Positions 11,626-23,089 of a stretch of DNA of 64,000 bases are shown piece after piece; position 1 is the first letter of the stretch, and each line of letters starts with the position of its first letter. The notes under the pieces are model-generated. The model had not been told where the DNA came from. It did no database searches and saw only the letters and a list, made by a program, of their open reading frames with translations. Both the position numbers and the translations under genes were made by a program. Source of the DNA: Ampelocalamus luodianensis. Taxonomy: Eukaryota > Streptophyta > Magnoliopsida > Poales > Poaceae. The stretch covers positions 18,739,840 through 18,803,839 of the forward strand of contig CM070628.1 in assembly GCA_036346255.1 (NCBI GenBank), read 5' to 3'.

Positions 11626-12486
11626 TCATAGGCTTTGCAATTTTTGAGAAATTCTTGATGACCTACGGTAGTATCCCGCAAGTCCAAGAAAACTACGAAT
11701 GTCAGTGACGCTCTTGGGTTGCTTCCACTCAAGGACATCTTGCACCTTACTAGGATCAACAACGACACCGCCCTTAGATAGGATATGTCCCAAGAAACTA
11801 ACTTCTCGAAGCCAAAACTCACATTTGCTGAATTTGGCGTACAACTGATGGTGGCGAAGCTTTTCTAACACAAGTCTCAAATGTTGCTCGTGCTCAAGAT
11901 CAGACTTAGAGTAGATAAGTATATCATCAATGAAAACCACTACAAACCGATCCAAGTATTCCATGAACACCGAATTCATGAGGTTCATGAAATAGGCTGG
12001 GGCATTGGTCAAACCAAAGGACATGACTGTGTACTCATACAAACCGCAATGAGTAGAGAAGGCGGTCTTCGGAATGTCCTCGGTTCTAGCTTTAATCTGA
12101 TGGTAGCCTAACCTCAAGTCAATTTTGGAGAACACCTGAGCTCCACTAAGCTGGTCAAATAGGTCATCGATCCGCGGGAGCGGATACTTGTTCTTGATGG
12201 TGACCTCATTCAACGGACGGTAGTCAACACACATCCGTAGACTCTTGTCTTTCTTCTTGACAAAGAGAGCCGGGCATCCCCAAGGCGAGGATCTAGGCCT
12301 GATGAAACCCTTGTCTTGCAACTCCTCAAGTTGTTCTTTCAATACTGCTAGCTCATTGGGCGGCATCCGATATAGCCTTTTTGAGATGGGCGCGGTACCG
12401 GGTGCAAGCTCAATGACAAACTCTACTTCTTGGTCAGGGGGCATACCTGGAAGTTCCTCAGGGAACACATCAAGATATTCACTCAC
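11626..12486 (-). pseudogene. E1 Ty3/gypsy reverse transcriptase, long open frame
   Basis: A 286-aa uninterrupted frame starting in the protease-RT linker (VFPEELPGMPPDQEVEF). RT motifs follow in order: GFIRPRSSPWGCP, VDYRPLNEVTIKNKYPLPRID, FSKIDLRLGYHQI, YTVMSFGLTNAPA, FVVVFIDDILIYS (both catalytic Asp), LGHILSKGGVVVD, RSFLGLAGYYRR. It is shifted out of frame just after GYYRR, where RNase H should follow. RT copies element RNA into DNA. The domain itself looks intact apart from the shift at its end and a Leu in FSKIDLRLGYHQ, where Ser is usual. Confidence 0.92.
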
Positions 12487-12500
12487 TATTGGTAACTCCT

Positions 12501-13118
12501 CTAACTTGAGGGGGTACTCGCCTCTAAAGCATATAGGTGAGAACTACCCACTAAAGGTGCAAAGACGACCTGGATGCCGTCCTCGCTAATCACTGAAATA
12601 GACCGCTGGGCACAATCAATCTTCCCCTGATTCTTAGATAACCAATCCATCCCTAAGATAACATCAATGCCCACTGAACTTATCACTATTAAGTTTGCTG
12701 AAAAGTTAACATTTTGTATTTCAATTTTTACGTCCCTGCAGACTTGATCGGTGTAGAAAACCGACCCTGGGGACTGAATATGATAAGGTGGGTGAAGTGT
12801 ATGTATCTTGAACTGGTTAACTACAGCATACTCGTTTTTAATAAATGAATGAGATGCTCTAGAATCAAATAAAACCGATGTAGGACATGAATTAACAAGT
12901 AGTGTACCTAGCACGACGTCAGGTGCGTCGGTCGCCTCCTCTGCTGAGACGTGGTTGACGCGACCACGTGCATGCTGGGGTAGTGTAGGTGCTGCTCTCT
13001 GTGGTGGTGGCGGTGGCCTCGCCGAGCTGGGCCGTGGCGCCGAGCAGACACGCCCGGCATCCTCGCCGCTGGCGAGGCATCTGCAAGCATAGTGGCCCCG
13101 ACGCCACAATGGAAACAA
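12501..13118 (-). pseudogene. E1 zinc knuckle and aspartic protease
   Basis: The frame carries the end of the zinc knuckle (RGHYACRC; the first half CFHCG is in another frame at about 13080-13140), a Pro-rich linker, then protease. In protease, VVLGTLLVNSCPTSVLF is followed by the active site, where the usual DSGASHSF reads DSRASHSF, so the glycine after Asp-Ser is Arg. The flap and end are present (ANLIVISSVGIDVILGMDWL). In life the protease cleaves the Gag-Pol polyprotein. The Gly to Arg change should disable it, even apart from the shift in the knuckle. Confidence 0.85.
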
Positions 13119-14150
13119 GTAACGCCGCTTGTATGCCCCTGCCGATCAGGGTCTCGCCCCATTGTCTTTCTTGAGCTGCCGGTGGAGAAGGTCGTGGAGG
13201 TGCCACAGGAGACCTCCATGGTGCTGAAGCTGGGGCACGAGGTGCCTGAGGTAATCCTGGGCGTGGCCGGGGAAAACTGCCACTCGCCACTGCCGTCTGT
13301 AAAGCCTTCCTCCTCTTCTCGACTCATCCACTTTCATGCTCTCATGCTCCACCACTATCGCCTTGTTGACCGAGATCCGAAACTCCACGAAATCATGTGC
13401 AGCTAAAACAAGCCGCAACTCCTCGCATGACCCATGGAAAACTCGCTCCGCGACGAGCGCTCGTCGAGACGTCGTCCGAGCATACCGCCAAATAGTTGAA
13501 ATCATGCAGTACTCGGATCGCCCTCCGCCTGTCTCAAGGCAAGGAACTGCCGCCGCTGATAAGCGCACTCCTCCCAGATATGGTCCTCTCGGAACGCGCC
13601 CTCGAACTCGCCCCAAGTCGGACGTGGCGGCGCCGCATGGCGTAATAACTATCCCACCATGCGCCGCGCACCCGCCATCCGATAGCCGGCAAACAAGACT
13701 CTCTCAACTCCGTGTACACCGCGCAATGTTCGCTTTCTTCTATGTTGTGCGGCCGGTCCTCCGCCTCCATCGGTCCTTGCCACCCGCAAACGCCGGAGGG
13801 TTGGTCCGCCGAAACTCGGTGAGACCTCCGACGCCGGCGGTGTGGGGCAGCTCCTCTGCCGGACATCGAGCCGGAGCGGTGTTACGTACGATCACCTCAA
13901 GCATCTGGGTCTGGTCCATCCGGTTGCGCTCAATCATCATCATAAACTCGACCATGGATGGCGGCGGAGGGAGCACCTCCTCAGGCGGTCCGCCCTACTG
14001 GGATGGCGGCTGAGAGGGCTCGCCATGCTCAGACGGCTGCTGGGACGACTGTCCCTGATCGTAGAAATCGCTCAAGGGTGCTAGACGGGGTGCCCTAGAT
14101 GGGGAGCCTCTACCGCACAGGGCTCCTGATCGCGTAGTCGGTCCTGTCAT
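13119..14150 (-). pseudogene. E1 gag (capsid-like), multiple frameshifts
   Basis: I place the start at the ATG at 14150, which opens MTGPTTRSGA, a typical gypsy gag start, followed by a Ser/Pro-rich segment. Gag signatures then appear in alternating frames: PPPSMVEFMMMIERNRMDQTQMLEVI, LTEFRRTNPPAFAGG, PMEAEDRPHNIEES, and GAWWDSYYAMRR (the WW motif of the gag capsid). Further on comes FVEFRISVNKAIVVEHESMK. At least four frame changes in about 1 kb all fall in G/C-rich sequence. That could be decay or base-calling error. Gag would form the cytoplasmic particle that packages element RNA. Confidence 0.8.
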
Positions 14151-14151
14151 C

Positions 14152-14435
14152 CTGTATTAGACAAGGATGGTTAGTAATTAAGATAAAAGCCATTACTTGG
14201 CTATACATGCACAATCGATATCAAAGAGCATGAAAATTATAACCTCAAATAGAACACCAAACATTAAGCGACATAAAACCAAATAGAGACAACTCAGTAC
14301 ATAAGCGCCCGCAGGCTTAAGATTACAACTGAAATAGTAGGGTTTGCAAATAAAACATAACCGTTCGACATCTACTACTCTATTACATAATTCTAAGGAT
14401 ACAAGCTCAAACATAGAGCTCCCTGCCCTAACAAC
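14152..14435 (-). other. Possible intron between the leader ORF and gag of E1
   Basis: On the minus strand the upstream ORF ends at a TAG overlapping an AG|GT step (intron start at 14435). The gag ATG is preceded by TAATACAG|G (intron end 14152), giving 284 nt. E0 has the same arrangement, with similar flanking words on both sides (see 20666-21007). Splicing is an inference from conserved sequence only. Confidence 0.35.
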
Positions 14436-14807
14436 CTAGATATTATTCCGGTCAAAGTTCACCGGAAAGTCGTCGAGCAGGTGGTATCCAGGGGATCCTG
14501 TGTTTTCCGGGTCTCCCGGGTTGGTGAGGCGTAAGGGGGATCCTACGCCGATGATATGGCCTCCTACTTGTGAAGACGATAGTCCGGAGGCGCAGAATGT
14601 ACGGTGAAACCTCATTAGCGCCATACAAAGACATCCGGACGAATGAGCCTCATGTCATGCATAAGCCGCAAATGCCCACGGCTATAATGAGACGACGACG
14701 CGTCTCCCATAACTCATGCAAGATGCGTGATGCATTTGGTCCATTACGTGAACCAATCTCGCCAATCGCGACTTGGGGTCCTCCCAAACCGGATCTAGCA
14801 AACGAGT

Positions 14808-15155
14808 TCACGCCCCAGCACGTGCGCGCATCGGAAAGTGATCATATGGGGGCTGGGCTAACTCTGTCAGGTCGTAGCGAAGACGACTCATGGCCACCAA
14901 AGCCACTTCTTGTAACGCCATGGCCTTAGAAGTACCACGCGCCTGGAAGCGGTAAGGTATGCTCCCCGTGACTTGTCTAGCAACGATATCTATTACTACC
15001 ATAAATTCCTCCATTCTAGGTCCTCGATCACGGCGGTAGATGGAATAAGTGGGCTGATATGTGAAGTTCGCCCTCCACATCATGTCTCGTAGCAACGCCG
15101 GGTATCCATCCACTCCTTCAGCTTGAGTTTCCCGGACAAGGTACTGAGGGTTCAT
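14808..15155 (-). CDS. E1 leader ORF with a dsRNA-binding-domain-like fold pattern
   Basis: A 115-aa open frame upstream of gag, starting at the ATG at 15155, about 200 bp after the primer-binding site. The whole protein fits the layout of a double-stranded-RNA-binding domain. A helix (YPALLRDMMWRAN) is followed by strand 1 (PTYSIYRRDRGP, with the GP of the domain), strand 2 (EEFMVVIDI), strand 3 (YRFQARG) and a helix TSKAMALQEVALVAMSRLR in the position of the SKKxAKxxAAxxAL signature. Only the first Lys of the KKxAK motif remains, so RNA binding may be weak. The C-terminus is probably frameshifted at about 14810, and related sequence may continue to 14446. I do not recognise a named family, and function is inferred from pattern only. 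Confidence 0.6.
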   Translation of the reverse strand: MNPQYLVRETQAEGVDGYPALLRDMMWRANFTYQPTYSIYRRDRGPRMEEFMVVIDIVARQVTGSIPYRFQARGTSKAMALQEVALVAMSRLRYDLTELAQPPYDHFPMRARAGA

Positions 15156-15350
15156 CTAAAGGCAAGAAGGCAAGGTAAGTTAGTTTCATAAAACAAAACA
15201 GGATTAGGAGAGAAAAGATACTAAGATGGATAAAGAATAAAAGATATTCTTAACTTAAACTTTCTGAAAATACTTTGATAATTTGCAAAATAATTCGACC
15301 AAGGGACTTACTAACTTAACGCCAATGCTACCTCTAACCTACAACAAGAT

Positions 15351-15362
15351 GGCTCGATACCA
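15351..15362 (-). promoter_or_regulatory. E1 primer-binding site (initiator tRNA-Met type)
   Basis: On the minus strand TGGTATCGAGCC lies next to the 5' LTR. It matches TGGTATCAGAGCC except for one missing base. It is the priming site for minus-strand synthesis. Confidence 0.8.
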
Positions 15363-18300
15363 ACATCAGACCCTGGTAATTATCTCCATAAGACCGAGAT
15401 TAGACAAGGTCTTAGGGACATAATTACGGGTCTCCAGTAAATGAATGCCAATTTAACTCTATCCAAGTGAGAGGCTTAGCCGAATACTAGAGCCTCAACG
15501 ATCATGCGCGCTGCTCCTTTGCGAGCGCTACATGATTGTCGATTCTCTTCGATTCAAGCACTACACTTAGTGAGATAAATGGGGATCCATTAACAATGAG
15601 TATGACATATATTGGCCCCAAGATCAACGACCAATATACTCATACCCTCATCCAACGTTGGTTACATCCATACAACGATACAACAAGAGATAAAAGACAT
15701 ACCGCATAATAGTCAAAGTCTACGACTTATTACATACTACGACTAGCCAAATTGAAAGTAGAGTATCAAGTAGCAATGGAAGCAAGTAAAATAAGCAAAA
15801 GACCAGTAGTGGTATGCCCATCACCCATCGGCAACCGACTGGGGGTTAAATGATAGCACACTACTCGTTAGTGTCACCCAAGTCAACACTAACAAGATCG
15901 CCATACTCTAATCTTCCTCACCGAAAAGGCCAAAGAACATCCGCCGAGTACAAGTGTACTGCAAGTCTTACAAAAATAAAAATAGTTATGCATAAGGGTC
16001 ATTCAAAGGATGGCTCATATTGGTTTAGTTTTGCGAAAGAGACGCAACAATTAACATCCTACACATACTAGTTTTTCATGTGCCCATTTAAAATCAGCTT
16101 TGAGGTAGAAGTAAAGCATATATTAAAGCATTTCAGTAATAAACAATTGAATCATGTAAAGACCAAAGTGGCAGCCCACTTTGATGTACTAAACACATGA
16201 ACATCCCGTTCATGACGAATACCAAGTTCACTCACAATTTTAATTAAAAAGTCTAACAATAGTAACTCCTGAACTCAAGTGGTTGTCCATAACCGTGGAC
16301 ACGGCTATTCGAATAGATTGATACCCTGCAGGGGTGTACTACTTTACCCACACGACTTGATTAGCCCGTTAGCCTCCAGATGCCTCCGAATATAGCACAC
16401 TTCCTATGGTATGCCGGCCGGGTAAATCAAGATATGGTCATTTTTAGCAAGACGATTACATTGGCTAAGTCCCTCAACCCAGGGCTCCTAGGAACATAAG
16501 ACGTTACGGCCTCCATGCCCTATCGGCCCCAAAAGGAACATAGGATTTCACGGTCCTATGCCCTTACAATTTCACCACCGTGGGACTCAACACAATAAAA
16601 CCCTCCCCTACTTAACCATACGGCACCCATATACGCGTGTGGCAAGACGAGTGTACTTGAATTAACGACGCACAAAGTTCGGTCCTCAATTGTCCGCACA
16701 AGTCCTTCCACTTACCCAATACTCGTGCACAAAGCACCATCACTAACCAACACTTGTCCGCACCAAGAGCTCATTTAAAAATGACAAAATTTAACTCATA
16801 AAACAACTACAAAGATCTGAAGCATAAATCATAAAAATGAGAGTTGTGTTTATCCCAAAACCGCAAGTTATTCCCGACGATCGAACTACCGTGTCTAGAC
16901 TTGCATGGCTAAGCAATTCTATAACCCATAATTCACACATCCTATCTTAAGCATATAAGAGTTGGCATAATTTAAGGTTAACCTCAAGCATAGGACATAA
17001 CTAAACTACACATCACAAAAATATTGACATAATCAAAATAGCATGCAAGCAATTATCATTGCACTAATTTAACCAAAACTGTGATCAAATATGATGCAAA
17101 AGAAAGTTCAAATGATGCTTGCCTTGTTGGTACAGTAGCTGCTCGCTCTCAGTAGCGTAAGTGTCGATATCAATATGCTCGGGATCTATATAATTATAAC
17201 ATCAAATAAATACCGAGAAAACAACTCAAAAACCAAAATGCTCAAAAATGCATGATTTTTCTACAGTAGTTAGGTTATGATTTTAGATGGATTTAGGTAA
17301 AAGAAATATTCCATTTGGAGTTATGAATTGGAAGTTATGCTATTTTGAATTTCAGGTTTCATTCACCCTAAGTTATGTAATTTAATTATTTGGCCAAAAT
17401 TTGTAGAATAGTGGTGGGGTAAAGGATTACATAGGTAAATAGGTAATATTAATACAAGTTTAGAATAGTTGAGTTTGTCCCATTTGGAGTTCTTATGATT
17501 TAGTTATTGATTCTCAAAGTTATCAGCCTTTTATAGTATAAAGAAAATGGAGTTAAAGATCATTTTCTCCCAAAAATAGTTTCTGTGACAGAGGTAATGT
17601 GGAGACCATTTTTAGAATTAAGTTCACTGAAAATAAAAATTATCAAAAGTGGTCTCACTGTTTTTGGAGTTTCCAATAATTACTTATGCATTTTTGAAGT
17701 TATCAATCCTTTTCCTATTGCAACAATAATGGTTTTAATGGATCAATCTCCAAATAAAGCTCTCCGCTACAGAGACAGGTTTGAAACTAATTTTAATACA
17801 AAGTTTACTAAAAGTGAAAATTTCCAGAAGTGGTTTCATGTGATTTGGAGTTAATATGAAATAGTTATGCATTTTAGAAGTTAATACCAATTTTCAGCAG
17901 TACCGCTTATTAGATTTCGAATTTCATAAAGTATTTATTACTTTTTCTACGGGCACGCAGCTAGCCGCAGTCATCGACGGGCGGACCGGGTCAAGATTTT
18001 TGACCCACGGCATTGACTCGGTCTCTACGCGCTATCTCGAAGCGTAATTTAGATAATACGCCTTCTACTCACGAACGCAAACTTATTCGAGGCATACCAA
18101 GAATACACTTTTCCTTAAACAAAACATCCTTTACAATCACGCTTCCACTTATGGCCATATGGCCCACATGTCATTCACTCCACTCTACGGTATAACCCGC
18201 GAGCTTACGTACACGGACCCACGTAAGCGATCGCTTAACTCGTTAAGACATCATTTAACGCTAATGATTGGAGTTAAACGTCAAATGACTTGCTACGTTG

Positions 18301-20022
18301 TTGGTCGCAGACGGCGCGGCAACGATCGCGCCGCCGCTTCGCTGCGGCTTGCCGCGATTCCGCCATGGCGGCGCCATCCAAGGGCGTACATGTGTAAAAT
18401 AGCAATGCGCTCCTAACGGGTAGTCTCGACGATCGTGTCGCCCGAACGGGACTAGCCGAGTCGAGCGCCGCGCTTAGATACGGCAAAAATGCATGCAATA
18501 AACCGAGCTTCAAGACATCCTAGCGATTGCTTATGTACCTAAGGATTTAGGAGGTCACCGAGCCGTGAGAAGCTTGGGGAAGTCGGGTCGACCGGAGTAG
18601 TGACGGTGCCGGAGAAGACAGGTGCGGCAAAAAGGGGCTTCACGTGGATAGGAGACTGAAGCCAAACTAAAACAAATGAATGCTCGGATAGATCAAGATC
18701 CCATAAGGATGTCAGTAAAAGTAAGGAATCGACATAAGCCTTACCAAACAAGGTGGGAGGTGAAGGGTTTATTCTTCGATCAAGAAGCCCAATTTCTTCA
18801 AATCCACGGCACCGCGTGCATTGTCGAAATAAGTTTAGGGGTTATCATAACCATGCTATAAGGCACGATATGACGCGAAAGAAGGTTCAAGTACCTCACC
18901 GGAGACAAGGATGGCATGAAAGGTGTCCCCGGGGCGCGCTCTGGAAATGGCCGAGAGCTCGAAGATGCACCCGAAGCTACAAGGCAAGATAGGAGCTGAG
19001 CTTAGTAAAAATGGAGATGGCAATGAACAGGAAGGAGGAAGGAACCATGCGGTTGGAGCTTACCCGAGAAACGAGCTCCAGCTAGCTTCCCTCCCCTCTG
19101 TCAACCGAGGAGAAGTGAGGGAGAGCGAAGGGCTTCGAGGGGTGATAAAGCCAGAGAGACGTTGGGGGTTGGTGCGGTGTGCAGAGGGGGAGCTCGAGGA
19201 TAGGCCAACGGGCGCGGTGAGGTGATGGCGGCTCAGGGCGTAGCGACCACGTGGCGAGGGAGCTCTGCGCGAGCGTCAGCCTGAGTAAGAAGAAAGGCCT
19301 GACAGGCGGGCCCGCGACGACAGCGACTCAGGGCGTGGAGGCGATTCACCGCTACGTGGCTGATTGGAGTCCGATAGATCAGGATCGGGTGGATGAGATT
19401 GACGGGGGCATTCGGACAGGTCAAACGATGGAAGATTCGGGCCAGCGATCCATGATCCAAGGGTTGCATGTCTCGGTGCATTTAGGTGGTTGGGTTGAGT
19501 CCGGTTGCCGAGTCGGACTCGAGTCTGAGGAATAGTACTGGTTAGGGTTTAGGTTTAGAATTGACTGAAGTTAAAGAATCAGATTTCTATTTTGACCAGT
19601 GCTTAAAAATAGAAATAAAAATCCTAAAATCATGAAATAAATTGTGGGGGTTCCTGGGGAGATATAGTTCCCACAAAAATTATGAAACCTTACTGTTCAT
19701 AATAAAATTTGTGACATTTAAATTCAAACATGTTGTATGTCTATGAATGTTGTTTGAATTTTAATTAGGTTCAAACTAGTCCCAAAAATTTTGGAAAAAT
19801 TATATTTATTCATGATAATTAATGTAGTATTTCAATAAATTGATTCCAGATGATGATCACAACTTTTTTTATCACTGATTCGAATTGAAAAGTGAATTTT
19901 GAGGTGTATGTTCACCCCAAATTAGATTTTCCAAGCACAATATATTATGGAAATGTTCTGAAATCAATAATGCATGCCAATGAAATACATATTAATCCAT
20001 TTTAATTGTTGGGGCTGTGACA
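15363..20022 (-). repeat. E1 5' LTR (4660 bp)
   Basis: Pairs with 4822-9434. The sense 5' end at 20022 is intact (TGTCACAGCCCC). The sense 3' end at 15363 has lost the canonical dinucleotide (the plus strand reads ACATCAGACCC where the partner has TGTGGGGACCC). Differences from the 3' LTR are concentrated as small indels in the G/C-rich block (17940-18930). ORFs here mirror those of the 3' LTR and are not genes. Confidence 0.92.
16285..16357 (-). other. Conserved palindrome module, E1 5' LTR copy
   Basis: Same module as at 5710-5782. Here the third inverted repeat reads ACCCTGCAGGGGT, a better palindrome than in the 3' LTR. Confidence 0.75.
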
Positions 20023-20664
20023 CAACCCACGTTTCTTAGCAAAGCACTGGCTTGTGAAATGTCCAGGACGTCCACAATGATAACAGATCACATCGGACCT
20101 AACATTGCTGACAATGGGTGGCTGATTTCCACTAATTCTTGACTGCACAAAAGAATTAGGAAGTCTAGGTACAAAGGTGAGTGGTTGTGGTGGAGCTGGT
20201 GGTGGTGTAGGAGCTTGATAAGTCCGGGGCATCCCTCGCTGCCTTGCGAAGCATCGATTAGTATAATGGTCGGGACGGCCACAATAAAAACAAATAATTT
20301 TCTTGTTTCGTTGACGGCGGCTTATTGGCTTCTCTCCGGGCTGCCCTTGCGTATCTTTTTATCCAGTGGTCGTTTTGAGGATGGCTGCGTGGAAAATCCA
20401 TCGTTGTTGTCCAATTGACTCAGTGATCATCTGGTGTAGACGACACTCCTTGGGACAGTGATCGTGTCCTTCGCAGAGAAAATATGTGACTTTAATAGTC
20501 GGACAGCTCCCTGGTGGATGGTCTCCGTCACAGTTGGGACAATTTGTAGTGCACTAGTTAATGTAGTGTCCCTCTTCACCACAGTGTCGACAAACCTTGA
20601 CCTTTATGATTGCCCTTCTTGTCTTCCCGGGTTGAGTGCTCAAAGGAGTACTAGGTTCTGCCAT
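20023..20664 (-). pseudogene. E0 gag: run of five zinc-knuckle-like motifs
   Basis: One minus-strand frame from the ATG at 20664 (MAEPSTP...) to the E1 insertion at 20023. In order it encodes CRHCGEEGHYIN-stop-C (CX2CX4HX4C, with an in-frame TAG just before the last Cys), CPNCDGDHPPGSC (CX2CX3HX4C), an atypical CEGHDHCPKEC, CFYCGRPDHYTNRC, and CYHCGRPGHFTSQC. A second in-frame stop (TAA) lies between motifs 3 and 4. A Pro-rich spacer separates motifs 4 and 5. No capsid-type gag domain (no WW motif) precedes the knuckles. Such motifs bind nucleic acid in nucleocapsid proteins. The frame continues at 4771-4821. The first three motifs resemble a block inside E3 gag. Confidence 0.78.
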
Positions 20665-21283
20665 CCTATTGTCACACGGATGGTTAGAGGACAGACTAAG
20701 GATAGACTCAATTGAGTGCGAAAGATGTTTCTGGTAGAAAAAGAAAAGTACTAAACTTAGTATGCATAAATGATATGAATGCACCAAAATTTAATACCAA
20801 AAGAAGACGCAAAGGCGCAAAGGCCAGCATAAGATCCAATAAAACGAATCATAGTTTCCCAGCATAATTGCTATACATATTACCCGTAGGCGATGCGCAA
20901 TTACTTGGGAACCAAAAGAGGGCGAACAATCAAACAAAGTATAACTTCTACAAGATAGGGAAAATAAACAAGGTGGATATTATCTCTTAAAAGTCCCTAA
21001 TTTAAACCTAATATCGTAGTACGACAACGTCTTCTCGTCCCTTCGCCATTGCCCTTCTGGGTGAATACTAACACGTCTAACTTTGAAAACGAGAGATGAG
21101 CAATGGAAAATATTTTGCACAAGTCCAGTAAATAGTGAGGTAAGAATTAGAGGCTAAGATGGGTAAGGAATAAAATATGTCATACTTAAACTTTCCGAAA
21201 TTATTTTACTAAATTGAAAATAATTTCTCAAAAGACTCTCTAATGCTAATAACCATGCTATTTCTAACCTACAGGCAACGTAT
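20665..21283 (-). other. E0 leader between primer-binding site and gag
   Basis: About 620 bp with no convincing ORF. Minus-strand words ATATTAGGTTTAAATTAGGG (donor-like AG|GT, intron start about 21007) and GACAATAG|GATG (acceptor-like, intron end 20666) parallel the E1 leader. That suggests a shared intron of about 342 nt here. The dsRBD-like ORF of E1 is not recognisable and may be deleted. Confidence 0.45.
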
Positions 21284-21295
21284 GCTCTGATACCA
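21284..21295 (-). promoter_or_regulatory. E0 primer-binding site
   Basis: On the minus strand a perfect TGGTATCAGAGC lies 4 nt from the LTR end at 21300. It matches initiator tRNA-Met. Confidence 0.85.
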
Positions 21296-21299
21296 ACGC

Positions 21300-23089
21300 T
21301 ATGAGGACCCCAGAATATTGGAAATGTGCCGAATTAAAAGTATACTGAAGCATAGTTCTTAATTAAGGAACAGTTATGTCCCTTTATTAAAGATCATGCT
21401 AGAAGTATAAATTTAACAAGTAACAAATCCAATATTCAGGATTCCCGGATATATATCTTACAATGGTTCCCAAGATCAGTGACCATTGCACATATATCCT
21501 TAAACAACATTGCATCATACATATACAAGGCATACATTTACATAATTAAAGATAAGCTTACAATTCGGTTTAGTACTATAATATCAAGTGACTCATGGTC
21601 ACTAACAAAGTTTGACAGCGGAAGCAAAAGATTAAACAGCAAAAGCCACCAATGGCCCCATCACCCGTAGGCTATTGCGTGGAGACTAGAAATAGCTTCA
21701 TTCGTTAGCGTCGCCCTGTTCAGCGCTAATGGGTACCTCATACAAATAACCATCCTCACCTGCAACATATGGTGAAAGCACCTGAGTACAGAAGGTACTT
21801 GCAAGACTTATACAAACTACTAAAAGAAAGTGTTTAATAGAACCTATTCAAAGGATTAGAATTTGTATACGCTTAAGGTTGTCAACAGGAAGGTTATAAT
21901 AGTTCAATTTTGCATAAAGCAATACATCTTAACCTACAATTGCTAAGTTTTGATAAAGCAATTTAATAAATCAAATTGGACCAATACAGTAAGTAAATGA
22001 AATGTATTATAAACAGAACATTGCATGAATTCCCTCATGCTGAACCAGAACCCAAACAATAGTTAAAATCAAAATTCTATACAGGTGACATCAACTCAAG
22101 TGTCGTCCATGACCGCGGACACGACTATTCGAATAGTTTTAATACCCTGCAGGGGTGTAAATCTTTACCCACACGACTTAGTTAGCCCGTAAGCCTCTGG
22201 AATAATAGCACACAACCATTGGTATGCCGGCCGGGTAAACTAAGATTTTGTATTTTTCAATAAGTTGACGCTATTGAGTTGGACAACCCATGTGTGAACT
22301 AATCCCGCTTAAACAATGACTGGTAGCATCTGCTTAACCGGGGCACACATGTTGCGCCGGGAATGCCAACCCAATCAAAAGAAATACAGGTTGTGTTCGC
22401 TACACATACTATATCGCAATCGGAACCTTTAAGGTACGTACATGCGATAGAACACATATATGCCCTCACCCTCCTAAGAACATCTGATACTGATATAAAA
22501 ACTCACATGGCATAAGACACGGCCCGAAGACTTAAGCATCTATGCCATACAAGATCAATACACATGTCCTTACTCCCCTGTTTCCAACTCAATAGCATTA
22601 ACCCTTTACTTAACCAAACAGCGCCCATACACCGCGTGTGGAAGTACGTGGGGGCTTGAATTGAATAGTTAGAGTTCAGTCCTTAATTGGTCCAGGTCCA
22701 AACAAGTCCACCACAATTCCCAATCTCGTGCACGAAGGCACCACCACTAGCATCCTCTTGTCCAAATCAATTGAAATTTAAATTCAGTTCTGGTTTAAAT
22801 AAACTGGACAAAGAGTTAAAATGATTGAAATTCATTTGTTGCTCCCATGTTTGACAAGATAGTCTTGCCAAACCCTAACGTTCTATGGACTGCATGGCTA
22901 AGCAAATTTCTGAAATTAAATGTCGTAGTATACATCACCTCTAAGTTTGAGTGTATTGTCAAATTTAAGGTAAGCCACAATGTTAGGTCATAACTACCTA
23001 CTCACAGATCACAATTTCTTTTCAGGAAATTAGCATGCAACAGTTATCACTGTATTTTGAAGATCTATAGTATAAAACTTTGGGATCAA
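21300..23089 (-). repeat. E0 5' LTR, first piece
   Basis: Sense 3' part of the E0 LTR. Its end reads TATGAGGACCCC on the plus strand, where related LTRs have TGTGAGG, so the terminal dinucleotide is mutated. It carries the palindrome module at 22105-22180. It is interrupted at 23089 by E2 and resumes at 58499. Confidence 0.8.
22105..22180 (-). other. Conserved palindrome module, E0 LTR
   Basis: GTCC...GGAC, CTATTCGAATAG and ACCCTGCAGGGGT in order, then TTTACCCACACGA, about 805-880 bp before the LTR 3' end. Confidence 0.75.

Larger units (their letters stand above)
4822..20022 (-). mobile_element. E1: full-length chromodomain Ty3/gypsy element, 15.2 kb
   Basis: Two 4.6-kb LTRs (4822-9434 and 15363-20022) flank a 5.9-kb internal region in which every recognisable protein lies on the minus strand. 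The order is leader ORF, gag, protease, RT, RNase H, integrase, chromodomain. Flanks are CATCC (4817-4821) and CAACC (20023-20027), a 5-bp target-site duplication with one difference. The C-terminal chromodomain and very long LTRs fit the Tekay/Del clade of chromoviruses (family knowledge, not tested here). It is inserted in E0 gag. All long frames carry shifts, so the copy looks inactive. Confidence 0.93.
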
